Assembly (NCBI RefSeq): GCF_964355755.1
Contig: NC_092677.1
Coordinates: forward strand, 16,588,101 to 16,648,100
Direction: 5' to 3'
Length of the DNA stretch: 60,000 bases
From: Antedon mediterranea
Taxonomy: Eukaryota; Echinodermata; Crinoidea; Comatulida; Antedonidae
Each line of letters starts with the position of its first letter. The stretch's first letter is position 1. Positions 40,701 through 44,756 of this stretch are shown here, piece by piece. The notes beneath the pieces are model-generated. The model was not told where the DNA came from, did no database searches, and saw only the letters and a list, made by a program, of their open reading frames with translations. The translations under genes were made by a program, and so were the position numbers.

Positions 40701-43700
40701 AACGTATGACGTGCACGTGGCCTTTGCGCTGCGGATAACCTAACTCGTCCGAAGTGACGAGTTCAAATCTAGTTATTTTTCTTTTTCTCTTTTTTTTTCT
40801 ATTTTCTTCTTTCTTTCCACAAATTTTGTTGCTAGTGTATTTCTAAATCTTCTTAACATAACATTGTATAACTTTATCAGAAGATTGACCTCTATCTGAA
40901 GATGTCGTAATAAGGTTTTCAGTCGCGTCCGAGTTGCGCAGCGTAAGTTACGCGCGATTTTATGTATTTCAATGATTGATCATAGAATAAAAACTAAAAG
41001 TTTTTTTGTATTGAAACTTGGTGAAAATTGAAGTCATATAATGCGCAAACATTCTATGGATTAAAAATTGCATGTTTCACAAAAGTTACGCGCGCACGCG
41101 CGTTTAAAATTTTAAAATGCGAAAAATCAATTTCTAATCAACTTTCTACGCGTTTCATGTCATTTTGAGCATTTCAAAAATTCCCACGCGTGCGCAATTT
41201 TTTTACGCGCGCGTGCGCACGTAACGCAAAAACATCATTTTTTTGCTTGATTTTTGTTTTTCCTGTCTTTTTTAGTAAATTTACCAACTTTCAAACAATT
41301 TCAACTTAAAATCACGTCATACGAGCACGTAGAATTAAACAATTTACGCGCATTTTTGTTGAAAAAGTTCAAAAATTTGTCAAAATTATGCCTTTTTTTA
41401 AACAGTCATAGATTCTAAACTACGTGGTGAACTTTTTTTAAATTACATATTCTGAATGTAGATGAGTTGTAGATATCGAATCAATCATCGATTTGGCTAA
41501 TCGGACATTGTGACGTCATTGTATGGCCACACGAATATCAAATATAGGATTTTTGTCTCTTTCGTCATAGCTCATCACATTTAATAGAGCGCATCTCCAC
41601 TTATCCGTATTCCATTTCCCCCCATTTTTATATATTGTCTAGGTCAATCAATTATCTTTCGATTTATTCACCATTTTTAAAATTGTTATGACGTCATCAT
41701 GTCCAAAAGCGTCAATAACTTTGGTCACTTATTTTCACCTATTCTGCACTGTATGTAGTACGTATACAGTATATAGTGTATACCGTATATACTTAGACGT
41801 GACACAAAATAGAGGGCGCACTAACATTTTTTTCAGTGGCATAATCGTTTTTCTGCACGCAATATTCTAACGTATGACGTGCACGTGGCTTTTGCGCTGC
41901 GGATAACCTAACTCGTCCGTAGTGACGAGTTCAAATCTAGTTACCAGTTCGTATTATACTGCACCTCCTGAAGAAGAAACATGTTTAATAGCTAGCCGAG
42001 TGACCGAGCGGTTGAGGCAGGTGGTAATGTAATAAGAAAGTATTGATATAAACATCCCAGTAACTTTTTTATTTTTTAGCTGACCTGAGTGATTTTGTAA
42101 AAATGAAATTTGAACAAAAACAAATTTCTGTCAAAAGAGAAAGTGAAGAATTATCAAGAGCAATGGAAGATATGCAAATTACAAGTAAAGGTTGGTATAG
42201 AAATAAAATAAAATTGTAAAACAAAAAAAATATTTTCAATTTAAGTAGAATGGGTCTTGTCCTGGCTATCTGTTTCAACAAAATTGCTTAGTTTCTAAAC
42301 TTTAAAAAAATACTAATGACACAACCTGCTTATCATGCAATCAATGACATTTGCATAAGCACTCATTTTGTAGGTACGTCAATGTTGAATTAATGAAATC
42401 TAGTAACTCAGAAATTAGGATAAAATCAAAGGTTACCATGATTTATATTCTAGTAAAGGTTTTGGTTTTTAATTGGTGTGTCTTACTGTACTAGTAATAA
42501 ATCTAAATATATGACGATGAAGATGACAACGACTACGACTATGTAAATGTCAACAACAATTCAACACGTCAGAGGTTTTGGAGATTAGGTTGGCAAACAT
42601 TGAAGTCTAACCTAAATGTTGTATTTTTTTTTTAAGGGACTTATGACAGTCAACACTTTATATCACATCCAATTTCAGTGCCAGATGAAGCTGTCATAGA
42701 AGAAATATGTACTTCTTTGAGTATTTTCTACATATGTGTATTAATGCCCCATGAGAGTGCAATCACAGATACAAACATCATAAGTTCATTGGAAAGAATA
42801 GAAGTCAAGTCCCCATTTTTTAGCTGGATTAAAACTCAATCACAACGTTGTCTAACAGAGGATATTGGGAGAATGATTGCTCATTGTATACTTGTTTTAG
42901 AGAATGAAAGTAACTTTTTATCACAAGTTGCAGAATTATGTACTGATGATGTTGTAAAGGGTCTATCTAATGAATTACATAAATTTAATTTTGAATACAA
43001 TATTCACAAATTCACGCTTAGATTTGATAACAGTGTAAGCGCATCATTTTTAATTCATCTATTAAGTAATGCACCCAGACTTCATGAGCTTAGTTTAAGA
43101 TATGGGGGAAAACAAGTAAGTAATACTTTAATGAACACTGTTGATATTCTATCTAGAGACATGTTTGTGTTTGAACTCCGTCATCTTGATATCAGCAAGA
43201 ATAACCTAAGTGATGTCAAAGGTACTTCACTAGCTATGTTACTGTCTATTTCCCCTAAGCTTAGAGAACTTGACATCTCTTCTTGCAGTTTATCAGGTGC
43301 TATTGTTGATTGTATGGCTAGTGAGTGTGTTAGTAGGAAACTAGTGTTGGAGTTGGATCATTTTGATATCAGCTGGAATAATCTAAGTGATGTCAAAGGT
43401 ACCTCACTAGCTATGTTACTGTCTAATTCCTGTAAACTGAGTACCCTTAACATCTCTAATTGCAGTTTATCCGGGGATATTGTTAATTGTATGGTCAGTG
43501 AGTGTGTTAGTAGGAAATTAGTGTTAGAATTAGATTATCTTGATATCGGCTTGAATAATCTGAGTGATGTCAAAGGTACCTCTCTTGCCTTACTACTGTC
43601 TATTTCCCCTAAACTGAGTGACCTCCACATGTTCAATTGCAGTTTATCGGGTCCTGTAGTTGATTGTATGGTCAATGAGTGTGTAAGTAGAAAGCTAGTG

Positions 43701-44411
43701 TTGGCTATGTGTAATCTACTTATCAGCTGCAATAATCTGAGAGATATCAAAGGTACCTCACTAGCCATGCTACTGTCTATTTCCCCAAAACTAGGATCGT
43801 TTCACATCTTTGATTGCAGTTTATCAAGTACAATTGTTGATTGTATGGTGAGTGAGTGTGTAAGTAGAACATTAGTGTTACCGTTATGTAATCTACTTAT
43901 CAACCGCAATAATCTGAGTGATATATCACTTGTTATGCTACTATCTGTTTTTCCAAATCTGAGATACCTTGATTTTTCTAATTGTAGTGTACCGATTGCT
44001 ATTGTAAATTGTTTGATCAGGGAATGTGTCGAAAAGAAACTTGTGTTGCAGATAGATTACCTCAATATCGGCTACAATAACCTTTGTGATATCAAAGGTA
44101 CATCACTATGTATGCTACTGTCTATTTCTCCTAAACTGAGAAACTTTAACATATCTTCTTGCAGTTTATCAGGTGCTATTTTTGATTGCATGGTCAGTGA
44201 GTGTGTTAGTAGGAAACTAGTGTTGGAATTAATTTCTCTTAATATCAGCCATAATAATCTGAGTGATATTGAAGATACCTCACTAACCCTGCTGCTGTCT
44301 ATTGCCCCTAAACTGAAATACCTTTACATGACCGAATGTAGACTACCTGATGCTATAGTTAATAATATGAACAAACAATTTACTAGTATAAAAGGTACAT
44401 TTACGCATTAG
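4740..44411 (+). CDS. Multi-exon NLR-like gene: tandem DED, TRADD-N, linker exons, LRR; no NACHT seen
   Basis: Gene-level entry; exons are listed separately. Start ATG at 4740 has a good Kozak context (A at -3, G at +4). Proposed exons are 4740-4752, 5232-5765, 6067-6939, 9131-9178, 12107-12190, 15183-15308 (or 15048-15308), 15611-15694, 15886-15939, 23300-23356, 24256-24330, 24459-24542, 42080-42190 and 42637-44411. Each placed border has GT/AG, and every splice falls after the first base of a codon, so the chain reads through in one frame. Order of parts: two death-effector-like folds, a basic segment, a coiled Q/S/L repeat, a TRADD-N-like domain, short acidic/Ser-rich linkers, then about 14 leucine-rich repeats. 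By family knowledge, DED and TRADD-N are adaptor domains of apoptosis/NF-kB signalling and LRRs sense ligands, so a cytosolic immune or cell-death receptor or adaptor is inferred. A NACHT domain, usual between these parts, was not found. Some small exons may be unused or alternative. Confidence 0.6.
5021..5041. repeat. TGA trinucleotide microsatellite
   Basis: About seven TGA/GAT units in the intron before the DED exon. Confidence 0.8.
5232..5765 (+). CDS. Exon 2: tandem death-effector-like domains
   Basis: The acceptor TTTCTAG ends at 5231 and the donor AAAG/GTATAA is at 5766. The exon is 534 bases, phase 1-1, and encodes about residues 5-182. Residues ~10-90 show the helical DED pattern: LKVLYQGYI, then MDLLKHLTDSGDLSSKD, then LLYDTIKATKQFAIVDKL. 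Residues ~105-180 repeat the pattern: LGNELIEEDVIKI, FKDGWDLILHLRHKKIIGDE, and FIETLKNVELPGAAETL. Two adjacent DEDs are the layout of caspase-8/FLIP-type prodomains. The second copy has PGA where classical DEDs often carry the charged R-x-D-L-L motif, so it is divergent; a CARD or death domain cannot be excluded for it. If the donor at 5766 is not used, the frame ends at a stop at 5819-5821, giving a possible short DED-only isoform. Confidence 0.6.
6067..6939 (+). CDS. Exon 3: basic head, Q/S/L repeat and TRADD-N-like domain
   Basis: The acceptor TTTACAG ends at 6066 and the donor AAAGAG/GTGAGA is at 6940; the exon is phase 1-1 (873 bases). The start is basic (KKRKRK), a possible nuclear localisation signal. 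Next is a Ser/Gln/Leu-rich segment with repeats of the type ENLQSLQRTI and PSVxxxIDEN (roughly 6190-6590), probably a coiled or flexible spacer. The last ~105 residues match the TRADD-N pattern: an N-terminal ELIFKLYKNTITKDDEQIL, then LNDFYQARGFELNKTEHSC, then IIFHLSVMDPIALETLW, then HRSGMLLIKLSEILVTKE. TRADD-N is the N-terminal protein-interaction fold of human TRADD (TRAF2 binding) and is also fused to NLR-type proteins. Assignment is by pattern memory and has not been verified by a profile search. Reading through the donor reaches a stop at 6948-6950, so an intron-retained isoform would end there. Confidence 0.6.
7371..7401. repeat. Orphan GGTTATCCGC palindrome
   Basis: GGTTATCCGC and GCGGATAAC flank a 12-base loop. 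The same arms cap the elements of the 30.9-41.9 kb array, so this looks like a solitary end or remnant of that family. Confidence 0.5.
8190..8720. repeat. Duplicated intron module (matches ~15310-15490 and ~16080-16340)
   Basis: Shared runs include CTACTTTATTATTTTGAATC, TGTGGGTGTAAAGTTATACA, GAGTATTTAGAGAATAAAAT and ATGGCAGAGTCGGATTAAG. The sequence just upstream (…AAGTCAG at ~8190) aligns with the end of exon 15183-15308 but has lost the GT donor, so a dead exon copy is likely. Confidence 0.65.
9131..9178 (+). CDS. Small linker exon (SETFVEE type)
   Basis: 48 bases, acceptor ATTAG ending at 9130 and donor GTGAGG at 9179, phase 1-1. It encodes an acidic/Ser peptide beginning KSETFVEE. It is clearly related to the exon at 23300-23356, which begins QSETFIEG, so the two are duplicated modules. 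No domain is recognised; it probably acts as a flexible linker or a short interaction motif. Confidence 0.5.
9323..9410 (-). repeat. LINE 3' tail with AAGATTC heptamer repeats
   Basis: Four to five CAAGATT heptamers followed by TTTTATTTGTCCATAAAAAT. On the minus strand this is a 3' end with a short tandem tail, as in several non-LTR retrotransposons, and it is probably the 3' end of the element whose coding part is at 11050-11590. Confidence 0.5.
9411..10205 (-). mobile_element. Palindrome-capped non-autonomous element, copy 1
   Basis: Bounded at one end by GGCCAACAGCC followed by GTCGCGTGCT, and at the other by the hairpin GTCGCTTCCACGCGAC. GACA/GACC simple repeats lie near both ends. The core (CACGTGCGTAGCCTGTCACT … TACGCATGCG … CTACGCACGT) recurs in copy 2. 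The reverse complement shares blocks such as TATACGAGCACGT with the 31-42 kb array. Probably Helitron/Helentron-related by architecture. Inserted in LINE 3' sequence. Confidence 0.5.
10351..11047 (-). mobile_element. Palindrome-capped non-autonomous element, copy 2
   Basis: Very similar core to copy 1 (starting CTGACCGAAATTACTGAAC). Ends: hairpin GCCATATAGATGGC plus GTCGCGTGCT on the left, hairpin GTCGCG-TCC-ACGCGAC on the right at about 11029-11044. Copies 1 and 2 are separated by ~145 bases of AT-rich sequence that probably belongs to the LINE 3' UTR. Confidence 0.5.
11050..11590 (-). pseudogene. LINE reverse transcriptase C-terminal fragment
   Basis: The minus-strand frame contains the non-LTR retrotransposon RT tail signature: YKYLGTIIDNKLKW, then QRLYFLRKLEQIRVD, then FYQSIIQSILSFSIGCFYGN, then a C-terminal DPTHPLH…RPPRA…KSFVVNSI. 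It is 5' truncated near 11590 (no RT catalytic palm), and its 3' part is displaced by the palindrome-capped elements. The Rex/CR1/jockey-like group is likely; the exact clade cannot be determined here. It sits antisense in an intron of the NLR-like gene. Confidence 0.8.
12107..12190 (+). CDS. Small linker exon (28 codons)
   Basis: 84 bases, acceptor TTAATAG ending at 12106 and donor GTGAAT at 12191, phase 1-1. The peptide starts EKSHDASYQSLKKG and ends SEIKLLPG. Its length and ends resemble the exons at 15611-15694 (…SETKLLQG) and 24459-24542 (EKSDYLS…), supporting a family of duplicated linker exons. Confidence 0.5.
12800..13710 (-). pseudogene. Degenerate transposon-borne protein (GCDT family)
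   Basis: On the minus strand, 13408-13612 encodes RYIPIHEIASSLGPQAP then FFSGCDTTSSVQGKGKATF. After the SINE at 13092-13396, the other frames continue with GKKVNNARRYLF and ENIPPTFGALREVKQSV. These motifs match a multi-copy invertebrate protein family that I recognise only by motif (HxFTGCDTxSxF…NEAR…F…IPPT..AL). Its biochemical function is unknown to me. Frameshifts and stops make it a pseudogene. A related remnant lies at 18454-18990. Confidence 0.6.
13092..13396 (+). mobile_element. tRNA-derived SINE with 11-bp target duplication
   Basis: It begins with a tRNA-like head (A-box-like TGGCGCATTGG, B-box-like GGTTCAAGCTC). A body with GAGTCCTTGAGCAAGATTC, GGGTACCGG and GAGATGGCACC follows. 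TACAGACAATG flanks it at 13081-13091 and 13397-13407. It is inserted into the GCDT-family pseudogene. Confidence 0.7.
13930..14745. repeat. AT-rich microsatellite insertion with internal duplication
   Basis: TG and TA dinucleotide runs. A block (GCCTGATTTGTTTATATATA … AATAGTCTATATAGGCTATA … CCTCATCTTTATCGTTTCAA) occurs twice, at ~14144-14290 and ~14440-14590. It interrupts the right arm of the 12.24-14.94 kb transposon. Confidence 0.6.
15048..15090 (+). CDS. Degenerate linker exon or 5' part of a longer exon
   Basis: The acceptor CTTTTAG ends at 15047. The reading frame contains ESNYSVHPKWP…YTKSK, the same module as the good exon at 15886-15939 (ESVLHPKLP…YDKSK), but no donor follows the homologous end. 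The frame stays open to the next exon's donor at 15309. Either this copy is dead, or 15048-15308 is spliced as one 261-base phase 1-1 exon. The right edge given is only the end of the similarity. Confidence 0.3.
15183..15308 (+). CDS. Linker exon with EGVSE repeats
   Basis: 126 bases, acceptor TTTCAATAG ending at 15182 and donor CAG/GTGAGC at 15309, phase 1-1. It encodes about five imperfect five- to six-residue repeats of the type EGVSE(S/D)V(L), then a tail EFPYGSKIQELSGSG that resembles EFPIGSEIK of the exon at 15611. It is strongly acidic and probably disordered. Confidence 0.5.
15611..15694 (+). CDS. Linker exon (EEFPIGSEIK module)
   Basis: 84 bases, donor AAG/GTGAGT at 15695, phase 1-1. 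The acceptor (GGAAG ending at 15610) lacks a good pyrimidine tract, so this exon may be weakly used or dead. Its peptide shares EEFPIGSEIKW with the exon at 15183, and the intron after it (TTATAATCTG…AAATCTACT) repeats the intron following 15308, marking a duplicated exon-plus-intron unit. Confidence 0.4.
15886..15939 (+). CDS. Small linker exon (HPKLP…YDKSK module)
   Basis: 54 bases, acceptor TTTTTTAG ending at 15885 and donor CAG/GTAAGT at 15940 (near-perfect consensus), phase 1-1. The peptide reads ESVLHPKLPIGYDKSKT. It is a duplicate of the module at 15048. Confidence 0.55.
17245..18060. repeat. Tandem repeats in the left foldback arm
   Basis: Six units containing ATATCGTTACTTATCC, ATGGATCGACTACTGTAT and CAGTGATATCTGATAAA, starting near 17252, 17419, 17532, 17684, 17834 and 17990 (spacing 113-167). 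Inverted copies occur at about 20974-21540. Confidence 0.75.
18454..18990 (-). pseudogene. Transposon-borne protein remnant (GCDT family, C-terminal part)
   Basis: The minus-strand frame reads TGFYRKGKSLRSLCGDRMD, AVTAYVCKIYGFKSMNSINE, ARYQSFRKMT, then LPPCEITITQHLLRANYVS, LNYGWVDNGDGRYVPKWFDG, NALPDPLTSDP. The order of motifs (GKG-like, NEAR, P-P, RA-Y, W-P-W-D) matches the pseudogene at 12800-13710. After a frameshift near 18590 a strongly acidic tail (DDTDAG…DDSESDCDDDE) runs to a stop at 18454-18456. The N-terminal part is missing, apparently cut by the TIR. Confidence 0.55.
19254..20973. mobile_element. Nested foldback element in the right arm
   Basis: The ends TACGGTGGCCCACAACTGTC and its inverse are flanked by GATATT on both sides (19248-19253 and 20974-20979). 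The arms are palindromic for ~750 bases: ACAATTAAAGAAG repeats, 40-bp tandem repeats, GGCTCTTT/CATTACGTTCGGC repeats, and a GTCAAATGGAAGAAAATCAA block; the loop is about 20040-20350. It interrupts the arm of the 16.58-22.76 kb element. ORFs here only translate the repeats. Confidence 0.75.
19438..19612. repeat. 40-bp tandem repeats, four copies
   Basis: The unit contains GCACAATTAAAGAAGTCCGC and AACAAATTCGAAAGCTCCTC. Three inverted copies lie at about 20660-20785. Part of the nested foldback element. Confidence 0.85.
21640..22222. other. Insertion in one arm of the foldback element
   Basis: The left arm reads …ACCAGTATTTATTGTCAGTC continuously (complement), while the right arm has ~580 extra AT-rich bases at this point. 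No coding capacity or clear terminal repeat was identified. Confidence 0.5.
23300..23356 (+). CDS. Small linker exon (SETFIEG type)
   Basis: 57 bases, acceptor ATCTTTTAG ending at 23299 and donor ACAG/GTACTG at 23357, phase 1-1. It encodes QSETFIEGESDESIESK, acidic and Ser-rich, and is a paralogue of the exon at 9131-9178. Confidence 0.5.
23640..23790 (+). repeat. tRNA-like SINE fragment within a short inverted repeat
   Basis: GTGGCCTGGTGGTTATGATG and CTTGGCTGCCAATCCAAGGG resemble a tRNA D-arm and anticodon arm, followed by GTCCTGGGTCC (a degraded B box). It is bounded by GGAGTGGAGTTGT and ACAACTCCACTCC, which are exact inverses. Confidence 0.45.
24256..24330 (+). CDS. Small linker exon
   Basis: 75 bases, acceptor GAATACAG ending at 24255 and donor GGAG/GTTTGT at 24331, phase 1-1. 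The peptide MKSVDLSYTPNEVMDLADK shows no recognised domain. The donor is less than ideal. Confidence 0.4.
24459..24542 (+). CDS. Linker exon (28 codons)
   Basis: 84 bases, acceptor TTTATTAG ending at 24458 and donor ACAT/GTGAGT at 24543, phase 1-1. It begins EKSDYLSDLPTELFS and ends in an acidic stretch. It has the same length and a similar start to the exon at 12107-12190. A possible dead relative with its donor mutated lies at about 24791-24822. Confidence 0.45.
24543..26880. other. Long intron segment with weak duplications
   Basis: No supported gene. CAGCTCGAG(AG)TACAGCATCATG occurs at ~25957 and ~26360, and ACAAATAAACT with a preceding GTGAGTGT occurs twice between 26235 and 26430, indicating old local duplication. 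A minus-strand 69-codon ORF at 25768-25977 (GDREMRSILVLLCAGNFQDG) is unrecognised and lies in one of these copies. Confidence 0.5.
26890..29300. repeat. Degenerate repeats with AAAATGGCGGCCAT blocks
   Basis: AAAATGGCGG(C/T)CAT occurs repeatedly at 27070-27225 in both orientations, with a related ATGGCAGCCATTTTG at ~29012. A ~135-bp duplication (TATTAAAA…GATTGAAAT…AAAATGATA…CCTATGACAACAACAT) spans 27095-27315. A looser ~460-bp duplication joins 28280-28560 and 28745-28985 (GAGTATTTTGA.ACAAA, AGGCATTT). Probably decayed transposon DNA. Confidence 0.5.
27650..27985 (-). pseudogene. LINE endonuclease fragment
   Basis: The minus-strand frame reads SIAVLTETWLNDATIDFV, then NRCNKRGGGVAIFVGDDF, typical of the APE-type endonuclease of non-LTR retrotransposons (the TETWL and RGGGV motifs). 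After a stop near 27749 another frame continues with FYIGAIYYPPSLIEHI, the following conserved A-I-Y-x-P-P block, then a stop near 27650. Short, frameshifted relic. Confidence 0.75.
29600..30568. mobile_element. MULE-like non-autonomous element with 9-bp target duplication
   Basis: Perfect GTCCCGGTT flanks (29591-29599 and 30569-30577). The ends are GCGATTTTTT…CGTACATAAGTTGGGG and the inverse. TIR similarity extends ~130 bases (GGACCCCCTCATGAAACGTC, …AATTCATCAGTTAAATTT, GAAGTGATTACAC). A 9-bp duplication with long TIRs is typical of Mutator-like elements. No transposase. Confidence 0.75.
30896..41942 (+). mobile_element. Head-to-tail array of nine Helitron/Helentron-like units
   Basis: Nine ~1.14-1.39 kb units each end GCGGATAACCTAACTCGTCC…GACGAGTTCAAATCTAGTT, i.e. 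a 3' hairpin (CTCGTC/GACGAG) followed by CTAG and T. Some start with a palindrome of GGTTATCCGC and GCGGATAACC arms followed by CTTGTTATTGTCAGGATC and poly-T; the arm recurs just before the 3' hairpin. Approximate units: 30896-32286, 32287-33431, 33432-34822, 34823-36035, 36036-37176, 37177-38409, 38410-39555, 39556-40772 and 40773-41940. No protein is encoded; listed ORFs are translations of repeats. Superfamily inferred from structure only. Confidence 0.6.
30898..31125 (+). repeat. GGTTATCCGC palindrome cassette, four tandem copies
   Basis: Copies begin at 30898, 30949, 31000 and 31076. Each has the two palindrome arms, CTTGTTATTGTCAGGATC and a T-run. A second fourfold cluster starts at 33442, 33491, 33556 and 33621; single copies start at 34825, 37193 and 39562. 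Confidence 0.9.
41990..42030 (+). repeat. Partial tRNA-like head
   Basis: TAGCCGAGTGACCGAGCGGT then TGAGGCAGGTGG resembles the 5' half of a Leu/Ser-type tRNA or a tRNA-SINE head. No 3' half or B box follows, so it is not a functional tRNA gene. Confidence 0.4.
42080..42190 (+). CDS. Linker exon, predicted coiled coil
   Basis: 111 bases, strong acceptor TTTTTTATTTTTTAG ending at 42079 and donor AAAG/GTTGGT at 42191, phase 1-1. It encodes a highly charged helical peptide (KMKFEQKQISVKRESEEL, then SRAMEDMQITSKG), probably a short coiled coil leading into the LRR exon. It sits just 3' of the tandem element array, so about 17.5 kb of intron separates it from the preceding exon. Confidence 0.55.
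42637..44411 (+). CDS. Leucine-rich-repeat exon (NLR-type LRR)
   Basis: A polypyrimidine acceptor (TATTTTTTTTTTAAG) ends at 42636; the exon is open in the phase-1 frame to TAG at 44409-44411. An alternative acceptor at 42678 keeps the same frame. About 175 residues of helical leader (including FLSQVAELCTDDVV) precede seven tandem ~59-residue units from about 43160. Each unit has two ribonuclease-inhibitor-like LRRs: LDISxNNLSDVKGTSLAMLL, then LSISPKLxxLxISxCSLSG, then the linker CMVSECVSRKLVLEL. Unit 5 is shortened around NNLSDIS. The DNA copies are very similar, suggesting recent duplication or gene conversion. A donor-like AAAG/GTACAT at 44395, also phase 1, could splice to a further exon, but none was found. 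No NACHT, signal peptide or membrane segment was seen in this exon. Confidence 0.75.
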
Positions 44412-44756
44412 CTATAATATTATAATTAACCTGTACCTCTATTTCCTATTTATAATGTTTACTGCAGCTGCTGTACTTTTTGTTTAAGACTTCCATTTCA
44501 ATAGATATTCATTATCAAATTGTTATTACAATGCGTGTGTTTTAATGACCATGCTAACCATTCTTGAAGAAATTTCAGAACTCATAATTGATTTAAGTAG
44601 TTTATATTATTATGTGATGATGCTTTATATAGGTGACTTTATATCATATTTTGTCTGTTTATCAAACCGGTTAGTGTTTCATCGCTGTTATTATTTAAAA
44701 AGTATTTAAAAAAAAATACAGTAGTTCAATTTTAACTACTATACTGTATTTTAAAA

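Noticed and set aside
32034-41870. Repeated ORF starting MTSSCPKASITLVTYFHLF in several array units
   Set aside because: It recurs because the array units are near-identical DNA; frame ends and lengths vary by unit and substitutions do not look protein-constrained.
41990-42030. Functional tRNA gene
   Set aside because: Only the 5' half resembles a tRNA; no T-arm/B box or 3' acceptor partner follows.
6940-42636. Possible NACHT or other nucleotide-binding exon
   Set aside because: I looked for a long phase-1 ORF with a GxxGxGKT-type P-loop between the TRADD-N and LRR exons and found none; the long open stretches there are transposon-derived.
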